Positions 9,201 through 18,074 are shown, counted from the first letter of the stretch. The stretch: DNA of 64,000 bases from Desulfuromonadaceae bacterium (GCA_028683855.1 JAQUHA010000022.1:1-64000), one strand, 5' to 3'. The notes: generated by a model from the letters alone, not told the origin. Made by a program: numbers and translations.

Positions 9201-9321
9201 GCTCGGGCTTGCCGTAGTTGGTGGCCTTCTTACCTCGCAGCTGCTGACGCTCTACATCACACCGGTGGTCTATTACTATATGGATATAATCTTGAAAAGA
9301 GTCAGAGGTATAAGGGGATAA
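6256..9321 (+). CDS. RND multidrug efflux pump, HAE1 family permease
   Basis: 1021 residues, full length for the AcrB/MexB/MdtBC class. The N-terminus (FIRRPVMTSLVMIAIF) is the usual first helix. TM4 carries the paired acidic residues of the proton relay in GFVVDDAIVMLENI, and the second-half helix GIVKKNAIMMIDFALE is present. Two large periplasmic loops follow TM1 and TM7. It would export hydrophobic compounds by proton antiport with the preceding adaptor. Some relatives carry polar solutes or metals, so the substrate is undetermined. Confidence 0.95.
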   Translation: MNIAALFIRRPVMTSLVMIAIFIFGVVSYRLLPVNDLPNVDFPTIQINANLPGANPDTMASAVATPLENQLSTIPGVDSMTSTNGVGTTRITLQFTLDRDIDAAAQDVQAAISLAVRLLPRDMKTPPSFRKVNPADQPVLYLALSSETLPLSAVDEYAQTLIARRISTISGVAQVNVYGSQKYAVRAQLDPKALASRRIGIDEVATAIDEANVNLPTGTLDGSEHAYTIETNGQLFRASEYGKLVVAYRDGSPVRLEELGRVLDSVEDTKRAAWYNGKRGVVLAVQRQPGTNTIEVVDNVKKLLPEFENKMPGSVELNVLFDRSTMIRESMHDVKFTLVLTIALVIMVIFIFLRNLSATVIPSLAVPMSIVGTFTVMHLLGFSLNNISMMALTLAVGFVVDDAIVMLENIVRHMEKGESAMDAAFKGSKEVGFTILSMTISLVAVFIPVLFMGGILGRLLHEFAVTISVAILVSCLVSLTLTPMLCSRFLKPAGIRKHGRLFLFMERFFDGMLSLYERSLKQVLKYRRSTMVVILLITLLTVWLFRVIPMGFLPTEDTGRINADIETAQGTSFASMQNHQEAVAAIIAADPNIDGMMSAIGGTGGTNTGRFFMRLKPRNERKLSADEIIQKLRPKLAKVPGVKVFLKNVPSIQIGGTSSKSQYQFTLQGQDTAELYRSAGEFETRLHDIPELQDVTSDLQIRNPQVRLELDRDRIAALGLSVLQVEDALAYAYGARQVSSIFAPTNQYQVILELDPLYQENPAALGLLYVRAKTGQLIPLESIATISKTIGPLAVNHLGQLPAVTISFNLRPGVALGDAMKLVDRLAVTTLPATVSTSFQGTAQAFQSSFSGLWILLIMAIFVIYVVLGVLYESYIHPITILSGLPAAGFGALITLMIFKSDLNIYGFVGIIMLLGIVKKNAIMMIDFALEAERTEGKKPLEAIYEGAVVRFRPIMMTTMAALMGTLPIAAGFGAGGESRQPLGLAVVGGLLTSQLLTLYITPVVYYYMDIILKRVRGIRG

Positions 9322-9891
9322 ATGAAATCGAACAATCGTTGTGCGTGGACAGGAGCTGACCCTCTATATCAGGAATATCATGACAAGGAGTGGGGTGTCC
9401 CGATCTTTGACGATCGCCTGCTTTTTGAATTTTTAACACTTGAGGGGGCGCAGGCGGGTCTCTCGTGGATAACAATTTTGAGGAAACGTCAAGCATACAG
9501 AGCTGCGTTCGCAAATTTTGACCCGGAAATTGTTGCGCTTTTTGATCACGAACGGGAACTGAAACTTCTTGCAAATCCGAGTATAGTGCGAAATCGACTG
9601 AAAATATCATCAACAGTTACAAATGCACGGGCATTTCTGAAGGTGCAGGAGGAATTTGGTTCATTCAGTGCTTACCAACTCGGTTTTACAGGTGGCATTC
9701 AACTGCAGAATTCCTGGAGTGATAAGAGTGAAGTGCCTGCCAGCACACCGCTATCCGACGCTTTTAGCCGCGATCTTAAAAAGCGTGGTTTCCGTTTCGT
9801 AGGTTCAACTATCTGTTATGCATATATGCAGGCAGTTGGAATGGTTAATGATCATACTGTTGACTGTTTTCGCTGGCGGGAGCTAAGATGA
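9322..9891 (+). CDS. tag: DNA-3-methyladenine glycosylase I
   Basis: 189 residues, usual length for Tag. It has the N-terminal zinc-site Cys and His (RCAWTGADPLYQEYHDKEWG), the segment FEFLTLEGAQAGLSWITIL, and the C-terminal HTVDCFRW with the other zinc ligands. It excises 3-methyladenine from alkylated DNA to start base-excision repair. Its ATG touches the stop codon of the efflux pump gene, so it is probably translated from the same message, although functionally unrelated. Confidence 0.95.
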   Translation: MKSNNRCAWTGADPLYQEYHDKEWGVPIFDDRLLFEFLTLEGAQAGLSWITILRKRQAYRAAFANFDPEIVALFDHERELKLLANPSIVRNRLKISSTVTNARAFLKVQEEFGSFSAYQLGFTGGIQLQNSWSDKSEVPASTPLSDAFSRDLKKRGFRFVGSTICYAYMQAVGMVNDHTVDCFRWRELR

Positions 9892-9922
9892 CCGGACAGG
9901 TTAAGAAACAGGAGAGTTTAAA

Positions 9923-10714
9923 ATGACAGTATGGTTATTGTATATCGCTCTCGGAGCCATAGCGGGAATTCTTGCAGGCCTGCTCGGTCTTGGGGGCGGA
10001 ATTATTATTGTGCCGGTACTGACATTTATTTTTACCTCTCAGCATCTGCCCGAGACACATATACTTCATCTGGCACTGGGTACTTCTCTTGCCAGTATAA
10101 TTTTTACATCTGTCTCCAGCCTCAGGGCTCACCACAAACGAGGCGTAGTTGATTGGTCTGTAGTTAAACTCATCAGCCCCGGAATTGTGCTTGGCACATT
10201 TATAGGGTCATGGGTTGCTGCACAACTTTCAAGCCGTATTCTAAAAGTATCGTTTGTAATATTTCTCTTTTATGTTGCAACGCAGATGCTGCTGAATATA
10301 AAACCAAAACCTCACCGTCAGCTACCGGGACAAGGTGCTCTTCTCGGTTCAGGTGCTGTTATTGGTGCTGTTTCAAGCCTTATAGGAATAGGGGGGGGAA
10401 GTATGTCAGTCCCTTTTTTTATCTGGTGCAATGTCGCAATGCACAGGGCGATAGGGACTTCCGCCGCAATCGGATTTCCAATTGCTCTGGCTGGAACCGC
10501 CGGATATATTTTTAATGGTATGTCGGTTAATCTCCCCCCTTACAGTCTCGGTTTTGTCTACCTTCCGGCACTTATCGGTGTGTCAGGAACAAGCATTCTG
10601 ACCGCCCCTTTAGGTGCAAAACTGGCACATAATCTACCTGTTGCGCGATTAAAGAAGATATTCGCACTTCTACTGCTGGCAATGGGGATCAAAATGCTGT
10701 TAAGCCTTTTTTAG
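9923..10714 (+). CDS. TauE/SafE-family sulfite exporter-like permease
   Basis: 263 residues, almost entirely hydrophobic with about eight membrane helices. Both family repeats are visible: GLLGLGGGIIIVPVL near the N-terminus and SSLIGIGGGSMSVPFF in the second half, each followed by HLALGTSLA or HRAIGTSAA. The family moves small organic anions or sulfur oxyanions across the inner membrane; the substrate cannot be told from sequence. AGGAG lies before the ATG, 31 bases after tag. Confidence 0.9.
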   Translation: MTVWLLYIALGAIAGILAGLLGLGGGIIIVPVLTFIFTSQHLPETHILHLALGTSLASIIFTSVSSLRAHHKRGVVDWSVVKLISPGIVLGTFIGSWVAAQLSSRILKVSFVIFLFYVATQMLLNIKPKPHRQLPGQGALLGSGAVIGAVSSLIGIGGGSMSVPFFIWCNVAMHRAIGTSAAIGFPIALAGTAGYIFNGMSVNLPPYSLGFVYLPALIGVSGTSILTAPLGAKLAHNLPVARLKKIFALLLLAMGIKMLLSLF

Positions 10715-10774
10715 ACCACTTATGTTAGAAACTGAATAAGCTTAAATTTTACTTAATAGACGGTGGGAGTAAAG

Positions 10775-11551
10775 GTGAATAATCTGCAGACGGAACGCTA
10801 TTCGCGCCATATTATGCTGAAAGAGGTTGGTGAAAACGGACAGCAGACTCTGTTTAACGGAAGGGTGCTGATAATCGGTGTAGGGGGACTCGGCTCACCG
10901 GCTGCTCTTTATCTGGCTGCTGCGGGTGTGGGAACCATAGGAATAGTAGATGATGATGCGGTTGACCTATCCAATCTGCAGCGCCAGGTAATCCACTCAA
11001 CCCCTGATATAGGGAGGTTAAAAGTTGAATCGGCACGCGAAAAGATGCTGCAGATCAACCCTGATGTGAATGTTGTCGCTCACAGAGGAAGAGTCACAGC
11101 ATCCAATATTTTAAGCATAATATCAGATTACGACTTCATAATAGACTGTACCGATAATTTTACCGCCAAATTTTTGATCAATGATGCTGCCGTTTTGGCA
11201 AACAAGAGCTATTCTCATGGAGGCATTCTTCGATTTGACGGACAGACAATGACAGTTAAGCCCCGGGAATCAGCCTGTTATCGCTGTATTTTTCCGGAGC
11301 CACCACCTATTGATATCATGCCCTCATGTTCTCAGGCTGGTGTTATTGGGGTTCTGCCCGGCGTTATAGGGACACTGCAGGCAACAGAGGCTGTCAAGTT
11401 TCTGCTTGGAATAGGTGAACTGCTAACGGATCGCCTGCTGACATACAATGCTTTGAAAATAAAGTTCCGTGAGGTTGCAGTAAAAAGGGACGAAAACTGC
11501 CCGATATGCGGCAGAAATCCGTCAATAACGGAACCGGAGAACATCTGCTGA
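10775..11551 (+). CDS. ThiF/MoeB/HesA-family adenylyltransferase
   Basis: About 258 residues. GVGGLGSPAALYLAAAGVG is the ATP-binding loop, DDDAVDLSNLQRQ follows, the catalytic Cys lies in MPSCSQAGVIG, and two CxxC pairs (CYRC, CPIC) bind structural zinc. These enzymes adenylate the C-terminal Gly-Gly of ThiS/MoaD-like sulfur carriers for thiamine, molybdopterin or related pathways. It lacks a rhodanese domain. I prefer the GTG at 10775 because GGGAG precedes it; a GTG at 10763 is in frame. No carrier protein gene is adjacent, so the pathway is open. Confidence 0.85.
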   Translation: MNNLQTERYSRHIMLKEVGENGQQTLFNGRVLIIGVGGLGSPAALYLAAAGVGTIGIVDDDAVDLSNLQRQVIHSTPDIGRLKVESAREKMLQINPDVNVVAHRGRVTASNILSIISDYDFIIDCTDNFTAKFLINDAAVLANKSYSHGGILRFDGQTMTVKPRESACYRCIFPEPPPIDIMPSCSQAGVIGVLPGVIGTLQATEAVKFLLGIGELLTDRLLTYNALKIKFREVAVKRDENCPICGRNPSITEPENIC

Positions 11552-11580
11552 TGAAAGCCGATGAGGCAGGCATAGCTATT

Positions 11581-12549
11581 TCACTCTTCCCCCGGCTCCG
11601 CACCTTTTCGCATATAAGTCAATAACTCTTGAATATCCTCCGGCGGCTCTGTAGTAAATTCCATATACTCTCCGCTTACAGGGTGAATAAAACCTAGACA
11701 GCGAGCATGGAGAGCCTGACGACCGAGACGGTTTATAATGCCACGCAGCTTACTGTCAGTAATGTTATTTGATCGCCCTCCGTCCGGATATAGCGGATCA
11801 CCAAGCAGAGGAAAACCTGCTTCTGTCAGATGTACTCTGATCTGGTGGGTTCGACCCGTTTCGAGACGAAGCTCAATTAATGAAATTCTGGAGTATCGCT
11901 CCTTTACCTTCCATCGCGTAACCGCTCTTTTCCCGTTTTTTGCCTTGCCTGACATCCTAAGCCGCTCGGTTGGATGCCGACCGATTATCCCCTCTATTTT
12001 GCCGGTGTCTTCAGATGGTGTTCCATAGATTAGAGCCTGATATATACGTTTAACAGAGTGGACGCTGAACTGTTCTGAAAGCAGCTGATGTGCACGATCA
12101 TTTTTTGCAGCTACGAGAACGCCTGATGTCCCCTTGTCAAGCCGGTGGACGATCCCCGGACGTAGCTCCCCTCCGATCCCGGCAAGGTCAGTGCAATGAG
12201 CCAGCAGGGCGTTGACAAGCGTTCCGCTTGTGTTCCCGGCACCGGGATGAACTACCATTCCAGCCGGCTTATTGATGACAATCAGGTCGCTGTCTTCATA
12301 AAGTATTTCGAGAGGAATAGCCTCAGCCAGCGGTTGCGCGGGAAGTGGCGGTGGAATATCAACCTCTACCCTCTCCCCCCCTTTAAGCTTTAGAGAAGTC
12401 CGCACAGACTTGCCGTTTACAAGCACATACCCGTTCTCAACTAGCCTTTGAATAGCCATCCGTGATTCAGAGGCAAGTTCACGACTTAGAAAGAGATCAA
12501 TCCTGGTCGGTTCGCTTTCTTCTGGAAATATAAGTAATAGATGATTCAT
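11581..12549 (-). CDS. rluD: RluA/RluD-family 23S rRNA pseudouridine synthase
   Basis: 322 residues: N-terminal S4 RNA-binding domain (RMAIQRLVENGYVLVNG), then the synthase domain with catalytic Asp in GIVHRLDKGTSGVLV and the motif GRTHQIRVHL. Length and domain order match RluD, which modifies helix 69 of 23S rRNA, though other RluA paralogues are similar. GAGG lies before the ATG. It converges with the ThiF-like gene, about 30 bases between stops. Confidence 0.92.
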   Translation of the reverse strand: MNHLLLIFPEESEPTRIDLFLSRELASESRMAIQRLVENGYVLVNGKSVRTSLKLKGGERVEVDIPPPLPAQPLAEAIPLEILYEDSDLIVINKPAGMVVHPGAGNTSGTLVNALLAHCTDLAGIGGELRPGIVHRLDKGTSGVLVAAKNDRAHQLLSEQFSVHSVKRIYQALIYGTPSEDTGKIEGIIGRHPTERLRMSGKAKNGKRAVTRWKVKERYSRISLIELRLETGRTHQIRVHLTEAGFPLLGDPLYPDGGRSNNITDSKLRGIINRLGRQALHARCLGFIHPVSGEYMEFTTEPPEDIQELLTYMRKGAEPGEE

Positions 12550-12616
12550 GGATGGCCTCAGCCTTTACAGGCAGCAGTTTTGTACTGTTTTTGAAATTAC
12601 GTAGATGTGCTCTACT

Positions 12617-12650
12617 GAAAAAACAAAGGCGCACCGGAGTCGGTACGCCT
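12617..12650 (-). terminator. Intrinsic terminator of the htrA operon
   Basis: Arms AGGCGCACC and GGTACGCCT (one mismatch) around a six-base loop, followed on the minus strand by TTTGTTTTTT. It lies 28 bases beyond the stop of the small gene downstream of htrA. Confidence 0.85.
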
Positions 12651-12677
12651 TGCAAGGAGATCTGTATTGAATGACTG

Positions 12678-12941
12678 CTACCAGATTGAAGACTCTATCT
12701 TGCCGGCTCGTTTGATGAGTACATCTACAACGGCGGTATCATATATTATTTCAGGATTTACATCCGTCGAAACTCTTGAAAGAAAATGTTGACGACCTTC
12801 GTCCAGCTCCTCGCTCAGCACATCAAAAATATTGTCATTTTTGATGCCGTTCTCCACTTTTTCCTTATTATACATGGCTACGTCGGAAAGGATGGCTCTG
12901 GCTAGCCGTTTTGCCTGATCCGGATTGTCAATCATGTTCAT
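12678..12941 (-). CDS. Small conserved hypothetical protein downstream of htrA
   Basis: About 87 acidic, helical residues: NPDQAKRLARAILSDVAMYN, then an EELDEGR stretch and a C-terminal AVVDVLIKRAGKIESS. No enzyme motif or export signal. The ATG at 12941 has a G-rich Shine-Dalgarno upstream; an ATG at 12986 that overlaps the htrA stop would add 15 residues. I recall similar short proteins in Geobacter relatives but know no function. It ends just before a strong terminator, so it is the last gene of the htrA transcript. Confidence 0.7.
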   Translation of the reverse strand: MNMIDNPDQAKRLARAILSDVAMYNKEKVENGIKNDNIFDVLSEELDEGRQHFLSRVSTDVNPEIIYDTAVVDVLIKRAGKIESSIW

Positions 12942-12985
12942 GGTAAATGTGTCCCCCATGGGTCTAAAGTTTTGACACCATAGCA

Positions 12986-14428
12986 TTATTTTATGCGTAA
13001 TGCAAAGTAGATACTTGACTCTCCCCGCCGAACCAGAATTGTCAGACTCCCACCCCTTCCTGTCTGCTGAATGACACGGTTGTACATCGAAGTATTGGCA
13101 ACCCTTTTCCTGTTTACCGAGACTACAACATCTCCCCTCTTAATGCCGGCTTCTGCCGCCGGACTGTCCGGTAGAACATTTGTTACAGTAACCCCTCCAA
13201 TATCAGTCGCGGCATCCTCAACAATCAGTCCTAACAGATCCGCTTCCCCCTCGTCGTAACGGTTGGCATCATTTCTCTGTTTCTGACGCTGTTTCGGGGC
13301 AGTGTCCGCATTCGCAAGAGCAATGGTCAGCTCCACCTCCCTCCCTTCACGAAAGAGAGTCGCCTTCGAGCTTTTGCCTATTTCAGCCTCTGCAACAGCC
13401 CGTTGCAGATGTGATGGGTCTTTTATCTCTTTGCCGTTAAATGAGATAATTACATCTCCCTGCCTTATGCCGGCTTTGTCAGCCGGACTCCCCTTGACTA
13501 CGTCATTAACAAGAGCGCCTTTAGCCTGTTTGAGACCAAAAGAGAGCGCCAGATCTTCAGTAACAGGCTGTATGGTAACGCCCATATAACCACGGCTGAC
13601 ACTCCCCTTCTGAATTAACTGTGAAAAAACAGGTTTAGCCATATTAACCGGAATAGCAAATCCTATCCCCTGACCGGCGGCAACAATAGCAGTGTTTATA
13701 CCGATTACTTCACCGTAGATATTAAGAAGCGGACCACCGGAATTTCCCGGATTTATAGATGCATCTGTCTGAATAAAGTTCTCGTAAGTTTCAATCCCCA
13801 TATTGGATCGACCTGTTGCGGAGATTACACCGACAGTCATGGTTCTATCCAGACCAAAGGGGTTACCGATAGCCACAGCCCACTGACCGACCTCTAGCTT
13901 ATCGGAATCTCCAAGCACCGCAGCAGGGAGGTCCTTAGCGTCGATTTTTATAACCGCTATATCACTTTTCTGGTCACCTCCAACGACCTTCGCATCATAA
14001 ACCTTGTCATTAGACAGCTTGACCTGAATGCTCTCTGCGTCACGAACTACATGGTCGTTAGTTACTATAAAGCCATCATTACTGATCAAAAAACCTGAGC
14101 CAAGGCTTTTATCACGACGGGCCTGAGGTGCTCCGAAAAAATCCTCAAAGAATGGGTTGGTTTCAAAAAAAGGCTGAATAATTTTTTTTCTGCTCACAGT
14201 AGAGATATTTACGACTGAAGGTGTAACTTTTTTCGATACGTTGCTGAAAGCTCTTTGAGTTGAAAGGATATCGTTTGGCACATTCTGTACAGGCGCTTCG
14301 GCTCTGCCTACTGTGCGACTGGACTCCAGAAAGATAGGATTTTCATTTTTTTTGTCGCATCCAGTGAATAATGGAAGCATCAGAGTGAGAGTTAAAATCG
14401 GCAGCATACTGTGGCGTCGTAAATTCAT
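12986..14428 (-). CDS. Do/DegP-family periplasmic serine protease
   Basis: About 480 residues: export signal ending in LFTGCD (a possible lipoprotein site), trypsin-like domain with His in NDHVVRDA, Asp in KSDIAVIKID and Ser in GNSGGPL, then two PDZ domains (the second near VLPDSPAAEAGIKRGDVV). This is the DegP/DegQ/HtrA plan for cleaving or chaperoning misfolded envelope proteins. The ATG at 14428 has AAGGTG nine bases upstream; a GTG at 14440 is possible. It matters for a cell that exports many large cytochromes. Confidence 0.94.
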   Translation of the reverse strand: MNLRRHSMLPILTLTLMLPLFTGCDKKNENPIFLESSRTVGRAEAPVQNVPNDILSTQRAFSNVSKKVTPSVVNISTVSRKKIIQPFFETNPFFEDFFGAPQARRDKSLGSGFLISNDGFIVTNDHVVRDAESIQVKLSNDKVYDAKVVGGDQKSDIAVIKIDAKDLPAAVLGDSDKLEVGQWAVAIGNPFGLDRTMTVGVISATGRSNMGIETYENFIQTDASINPGNSGGPLLNIYGEVIGINTAIVAAGQGIGFAIPVNMAKPVFSQLIQKGSVSRGYMGVTIQPVTEDLALSFGLKQAKGALVNDVVKGSPADKAGIRQGDVIISFNGKEIKDPSHLQRAVAEAEIGKSSKATLFREGREVELTIALANADTAPKQRQKQRNDANRYDEGEADLLGLIVEDAATDIGGVTVTNVLPDSPAAEAGIKRGDVVVSVNRKRVANTSMYNRVIQQTGRGGSLTILVRRGESSIYFALRIK

Positions 14429-14626
14429 TGGAATCAGCACCTTATGTAATTGTGAGATGAGCTAACTTACCGAAACAGTAATCATAATATTACCAGCTGT
14501 CAAGATATCCAGCAGCTCTTTCACGTCAACAACCGGTGTTTTATTCACTATAATTATGTTATTGAATCATCGGCTTAGTTTGTGTAAAAGTAGAATCACT
14601 TCAAATTAAATTGCGGGAGACATCTG

Positions 14627-15229
14627 ATGACTGACATAAAGGAGCAGATCAAAGAGTTCCGTATAGGCGAGAAGATCAGGAACCTTCGACAGCAGAAACG
14701 ACTGACTCTTCAGGAGTTGTCAGAGCTGACCACTCTCTCTAAACCGCTGTTGTCGCAGATCGAAAATCAGCAGGTAATTCCCCCCCTTGCAACCCTGCTT
14801 AAAATTGCAAAAGGGCTGAAGGTTGATATCCACTTCTTCTTTGCCGATGCTGACAATAGCCAGAAATATGTGTTGACGAGGCGGGAGGATATTCGTGAGG
14901 ATGAGAGAGTTCCCCGTATTTCCTCAAACGAAATTGTACGCCCCTACACCTACCACTCTCTGGCTCAGGGTCTCAGACACAAACATATGGAGCCGTTTCT
15001 GGTTGAGTTTGAAAACAGGGCGTGGGATGACTCGCTTTTTTTCAAGCATGACGGTGATGAAGAGTTTATCTACATAGTCTCAGGAGAGCTCGATTTTCAT
15101 TACAACAACGAAGTGCTCCGTATGAGAGAGGGGGACAGTATTTACTATGATTCCGGTCAACCGCATGGCTGGGTTGCTGTCGGCAAAGGGAATGCAAAAG
15201 CAGTAGCTGTAATGTACACAAGAGAGTAG
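14627..15229 (+). CDS. XRE-family regulator with C-terminal cupin domain
   Basis: 200 residues. The helix-turn-helix is LTLQELSELTTLSKPLLSQI (about 28-50); a cupin barrel fills the second half (GDEEFIYIVSGELDFHYN, SIYYDSGQPHGW). This class senses a small molecule in the cupin, for example amino-acid or polyamine derivatives, and represses nearby or distant genes. It is divergent from the htrA operon with a roughly 200-base shared upstream region, but no target is evident. Confidence 0.9.
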   Translation: MTDIKEQIKEFRIGEKIRNLRQQKRLTLQELSELTTLSKPLLSQIENQQVIPPLATLLKIAKGLKVDIHFFFADADNSQKYVLTRREDIREDERVPRISSNEIVRPYTYHSLAQGLRHKHMEPFLVEFENRAWDDSLFFKHDGDEEFIYIVSGELDFHYNNEVLRMREGDSIYYDSGQPHGWVAVGKGNAKAVAVMYTRE

Positions 15230-15339
15230 TTTTCGTAACTGAGCAGATACTCATTTATATGTTTGGGAATTTTGTATGAAAAGCATATATACACAATCCT
15301 CCCCCGATTAACTTTACCAAAACAGCATTCGGATAACTC

Positions 15340-16068
15340 ATGCATCTGGAAGAACTACAGGCTTTTGTGCTTTCAAGCTCAGATTACGGCGAAAGCGATC
15401 GGATAGTTTCGCTTTTTACACTTGAACATGGAAGGATAAAAGGATTTGCAAGAGGGGCGCGCAAGAGTCGTAAACGCTTTGGACCGGCTCTTGAACCATT
15501 CGCGAGGGTAAATATCCAGCTGTTTCTAAAGAACGGGTTATCCTCTTTACGAAGTGCAGATATAATTGATTTGTATTCAGGGGTTCGTAATAACCTTGAA
15601 GCCATTGCACACGCGATTTACGCCTGCGAACTGCTTGAACTTCTAACACCTGAGGGGGTGTCACTGCCACGCCTGTTCAGATTATTCTCCGCGTATATCT
15701 CATCTCTTGATACCGGGGAACGCGGTATGGCAGGCCGTCGGTTTTTCGAGGCAAATCTCCTTAATATTCTTGGCTATCGCCCTTCATTGTATGCCTGCAG
15801 TCGTTGTGGAGCTGAGTTCGATATGCGAGGCGCACTTGTTCTGTATGGAGGTGAGGTTCTCTGTTTTTCATGTACCGGTTCCGGTCGCCGCATATCAATC
15901 AATGCGCTTAGAAAACTGGACTCATGCCTTTCCACAGGAAAATTCGGGGCAATAATTTTCCAGAAGGGGGAACTGGGTGAAATCGCACTTCTTCTGGATG
16001 AGCTGTTAATGGCTCATTCCGGTAGAAAAATTAAAAGCCTCGATTTTCTGAATCAGGTCTCCGACTGA
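15340..16068 (+). CDS. recO: DNA repair protein RecO
   Basis: 242 residues: N-terminal OB fold (AFVLSSSDYGESDRIVSLFT), helical middle, and a C4 zinc module (CSRCGAEF ... CFSC). RecO anneals single strands and loads RecA with RecF and RecR during gap repair. Length and domain order are typical. Confidence 0.93.
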   Translation: MHLEELQAFVLSSSDYGESDRIVSLFTLEHGRIKGFARGARKSRKRFGPALEPFARVNIQLFLKNGLSSLRSADIIDLYSGVRNNLEAIAHAIYACELLELLTPEGVSLPRLFRLFSAYISSLDTGERGMAGRRFFEANLLNILGYRPSLYACSRCGAEFDMRGALVLYGGEVLCFSCTGSGRRISINALRKLDSCLSTGKFGAIIFQKGELGEIALLLDELLMAHSGRKIKSLDFLNQVSD

Positions 16069-16086
16069 CAGTAAAAATCGATCAAC

Positions 16087-16114
16087 TTGACATTTTCTAA
16101 ATCGTTATTATTCT
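16087..16114 (+). promoter_or_regulatory. Probable sigma-70 promoter for hsp20
   Basis: TTGACA at 16087-16092 and TATTCT at 16109-16114 are separated by 16 bases, about 45 bases before the Hsp20 start. A small palindrome TTGACTGTCAA follows at 16127-16137. Seen by eye only. Confidence 0.4.
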
Positions 16115-16160
16115 TGTTTCAGTTGCTTGACTGTCAAAACAGAAGACGAGGGGGAATATT

Positions 16161-16607
16161 ATGGCACTCGTAAAGTACAATCAGCTTCGTGATTTGCGAA
16201 TCATGCAGGAGCAGATGAGCAGACTTCTCAGCCTTTCGTGGAATCACGACATTCCGAGTGAAGATATCAATGAAGGGCTTTGGCAGCCGGCGGTTGACAT
16301 TTACGAAACAGCCGACTCCATAGTTATAAAAGCCGAACTTCCAGCCGTTGACCAGAAGGATATTGAAGTCAGAATCGAAGACAGTACGCTGATTCTAAAG
16401 GGTGAGCGTAAGCACGAAGATGAAGTTAAAAAAGAAAATTATCATCGTATTGAGAGGTATTTTGGTTCGTTTCAGCGAAGTTTCAGCCTTCCCATAACAG
16501 TAGATCAGGAGAGAGTTGATGCTGTATGCGAAAAGGGTGTATTAACTATAACACTGCCCAAAAAGAAGGAGACCAGACCTAAACAGATAAATGTTAAAGT
16601 TAAGTAA
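16161..16607 (+). CDS. Hsp20/alpha-crystallin small heat-shock protein
   Basis: 148 residues with a central alpha-crystallin domain (WQPAVDIYETADSIVIKAEL to KGVLTITLPKK), the conserved ITLPK, and a C-terminal tail. It binds unfolding proteins without ATP and hands them to other chaperones. AGGGGG precedes the ATG. It ends six bases from the convergent TatA/B-like gene. Confidence 0.94.
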   Translation: MALVKYNQLRDLRIMQEQMSRLLSLSWNHDIPSEDINEGLWQPAVDIYETADSIVIKAELPAVDQKDIEVRIEDSTLILKGERKHEDEVKKENYHRIERYFGSFQRSFSLPITVDQERVDAVCEKGVLTITLPKKKETRPKQINVKVK

Positions 16608-16613
16608 AAAAAA

Positions 16614-16895
16614 TCAGGAGTTGAGAGTTTCTTTCTTGCTAGGTGTTTTTACTGTTGTATCAATAGGTTCGCTGATTTCAGCATCAGACTTTATCTGTGT
16701 GCCCACCCCATTTTCCGTCTCTTCAGCTCTGTTTGCTTCATCCCTTACTGATTGTTGAAACCCTTCAGAAGCTTTCTTGAATTCAGCCAGCCCCTTTCCT
16801 AATGATTTGGCTAATTCAGGCAGCTTGTGTGGCCCTATCACAATAAGGGCTATTACCAGAATAATTATTATTTCAGGCATACCGAATCCAAACAT
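16614..16895 (-). CDS. Twin-arginine translocase TatA/TatB-family subunit
   Basis: 93 residues: [20 protein letters not shown] transmembrane helix, then [20 protein letters not shown] amphipathic helix and a charged tail. The pattern fits TatA or TatB of the Tat exporter for folded proteins. The E at the helix start (PEIIII) is seen in TatB and bifunctional TatA, so I leave the subtype open. No tatC lies nearby. Confidence 0.9.
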   Translation of the reverse strand: MFGFGMPEIIIILVIALIVIGPHKLPELAKSLGKGLAEFKKASEGFQQSVRDEANRAEETENGVGTQIKSDAEISEPIDTTVKTPSKKETLNS

Positions 16896-17072
16896 TTCAA
16901 TTCTCCTTTTCCCGACAACTTATGTTTCGACATTAAAAACGTAAATCTACCTGTTGGCAATAAAAATCTGTTATTTGCTCTTGCCATTTATTTTTGCTGT
17001 GCTATCATGCCCAAAATTTAGGCAGATAATAACCGTTTTTCTCCCTCCCGGTTCGTATCGTTAGTGTGTATC

Positions 17073-18074
17073 ATGCTAAAACCATTAACAATTGGCTCTC
17101 TAGTTCTAAAGCACAACGTCGTGCTTGCCCCCTTGGCGGGAATTACAAATCTACCATTTCGACTGATCTGTCGTGAAGCAGGCGCGTCGCTCGCCTTTAC
17201 GGAAATGGTAAGTGTTAACGGTCTCGTGCGTGAAGGGACAAAGACTCTGGCACTGCTGAAGAGCTGTTCGGATGACAGACCGCTCGGCATACAGCTCTTT
17301 GGTGACAAACCTTCTGATCTTGCCGAGGCGGCGCGAATGGTTGAAGGATACGGAGAGCTGCTCGATATAAATATGGGATGTCCAGTACGCAAAGTTGTGG
17401 GAACCGGAGCAGGAAGTGCTTTACTGCAGGAGCCGCTCAAAATAGCCGCCATAATAAGAGCCGTTCGAGCGGCAACCAAGATGCCCCTTACTATCAAAAT
17501 AAGATCCGGGTGGCACTGCGGAGACAATGTTTTTAAGGAGGTCGGACGCATAGCAGAGCTTGAAGGGTGTGATGCAATCACTCTACACCCACGCAGTCGC
17601 AGCCTTATGTTTACCGGAGAGGCTGATTGGTCACACCTTGCCGAACTGAAAAGTTTATTGTCTATTCCGGTTCTTGGGAGTGGCGACCTGTTTACACCGG
17701 AGGATTGTCTTAGAATGTTTGCTGAAACCGGATGTGACGGAATAATGATTGCTCGCGGGGCATTAGGCAATCCATGGATTTTCACCCAGCTAAAGGAACT
17801 TTACAATACTGGAGGTCACACACTAGCAACAACTTTTCAACGAGCTGACTTAATTGAGAAACATTTGAATCTATTCGTATCTGAATGGGGCGAAACGATT
17901 GCAGTACGCGAAATAAAGAAACATATAGGATGGTACGCCAAGGGCTTTCCAGGCGCTTCAGAAATTCGCCGGGGAGCCAATCATGCAGCTTCAATTGATG
18001 AAATAACAACCTTAACAGACAAAATTCGGCAGACAACTGCCTCTCAGGTACATTTCTCAAATGCAGACGACTAG
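17073..18074 (+). CDS. dusB: tRNA-dihydrouridine synthase
   Basis: About 333 residues, FMN-binding TIM barrel: APLAGITNLPFR at the start, INMGCPVRKVVGTGAGSALL with the catalytic Cys, KIRSGWHCGDN, and TLHPRSRSLMFTGEADW. It reduces specific uridines in tRNA D-loops. Subfamily DusB is likely but uncertain. The ATG at 17073 gives the usual N-terminus; a GTG at 17064 is in frame. The 3' end overlaps the next gene by 14 bases. Confidence 0.92.
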   Translation: MLKPLTIGSLVLKHNVVLAPLAGITNLPFRLICREAGASLAFTEMVSVNGLVREGTKTLALLKSCSDDRPLGIQLFGDKPSDLAEAARMVEGYGELLDINMGCPVRKVVGTGAGSALLQEPLKIAAIIRAVRAATKMPLTIKIRSGWHCGDNVFKEVGRIAELEGCDAITLHPRSRSLMFTGEADWSHLAELKSLLSIPVLGSGDLFTPEDCLRMFAETGCDGIMIARGALGNPWIFTQLKELYNTGGHTLATTFQRADLIEKHLNLFVSEWGETIAVREIKKHIGWYAKGFPGASEIRRGANHAASIDEITTLTDKIRQTTASQVHFSNADD

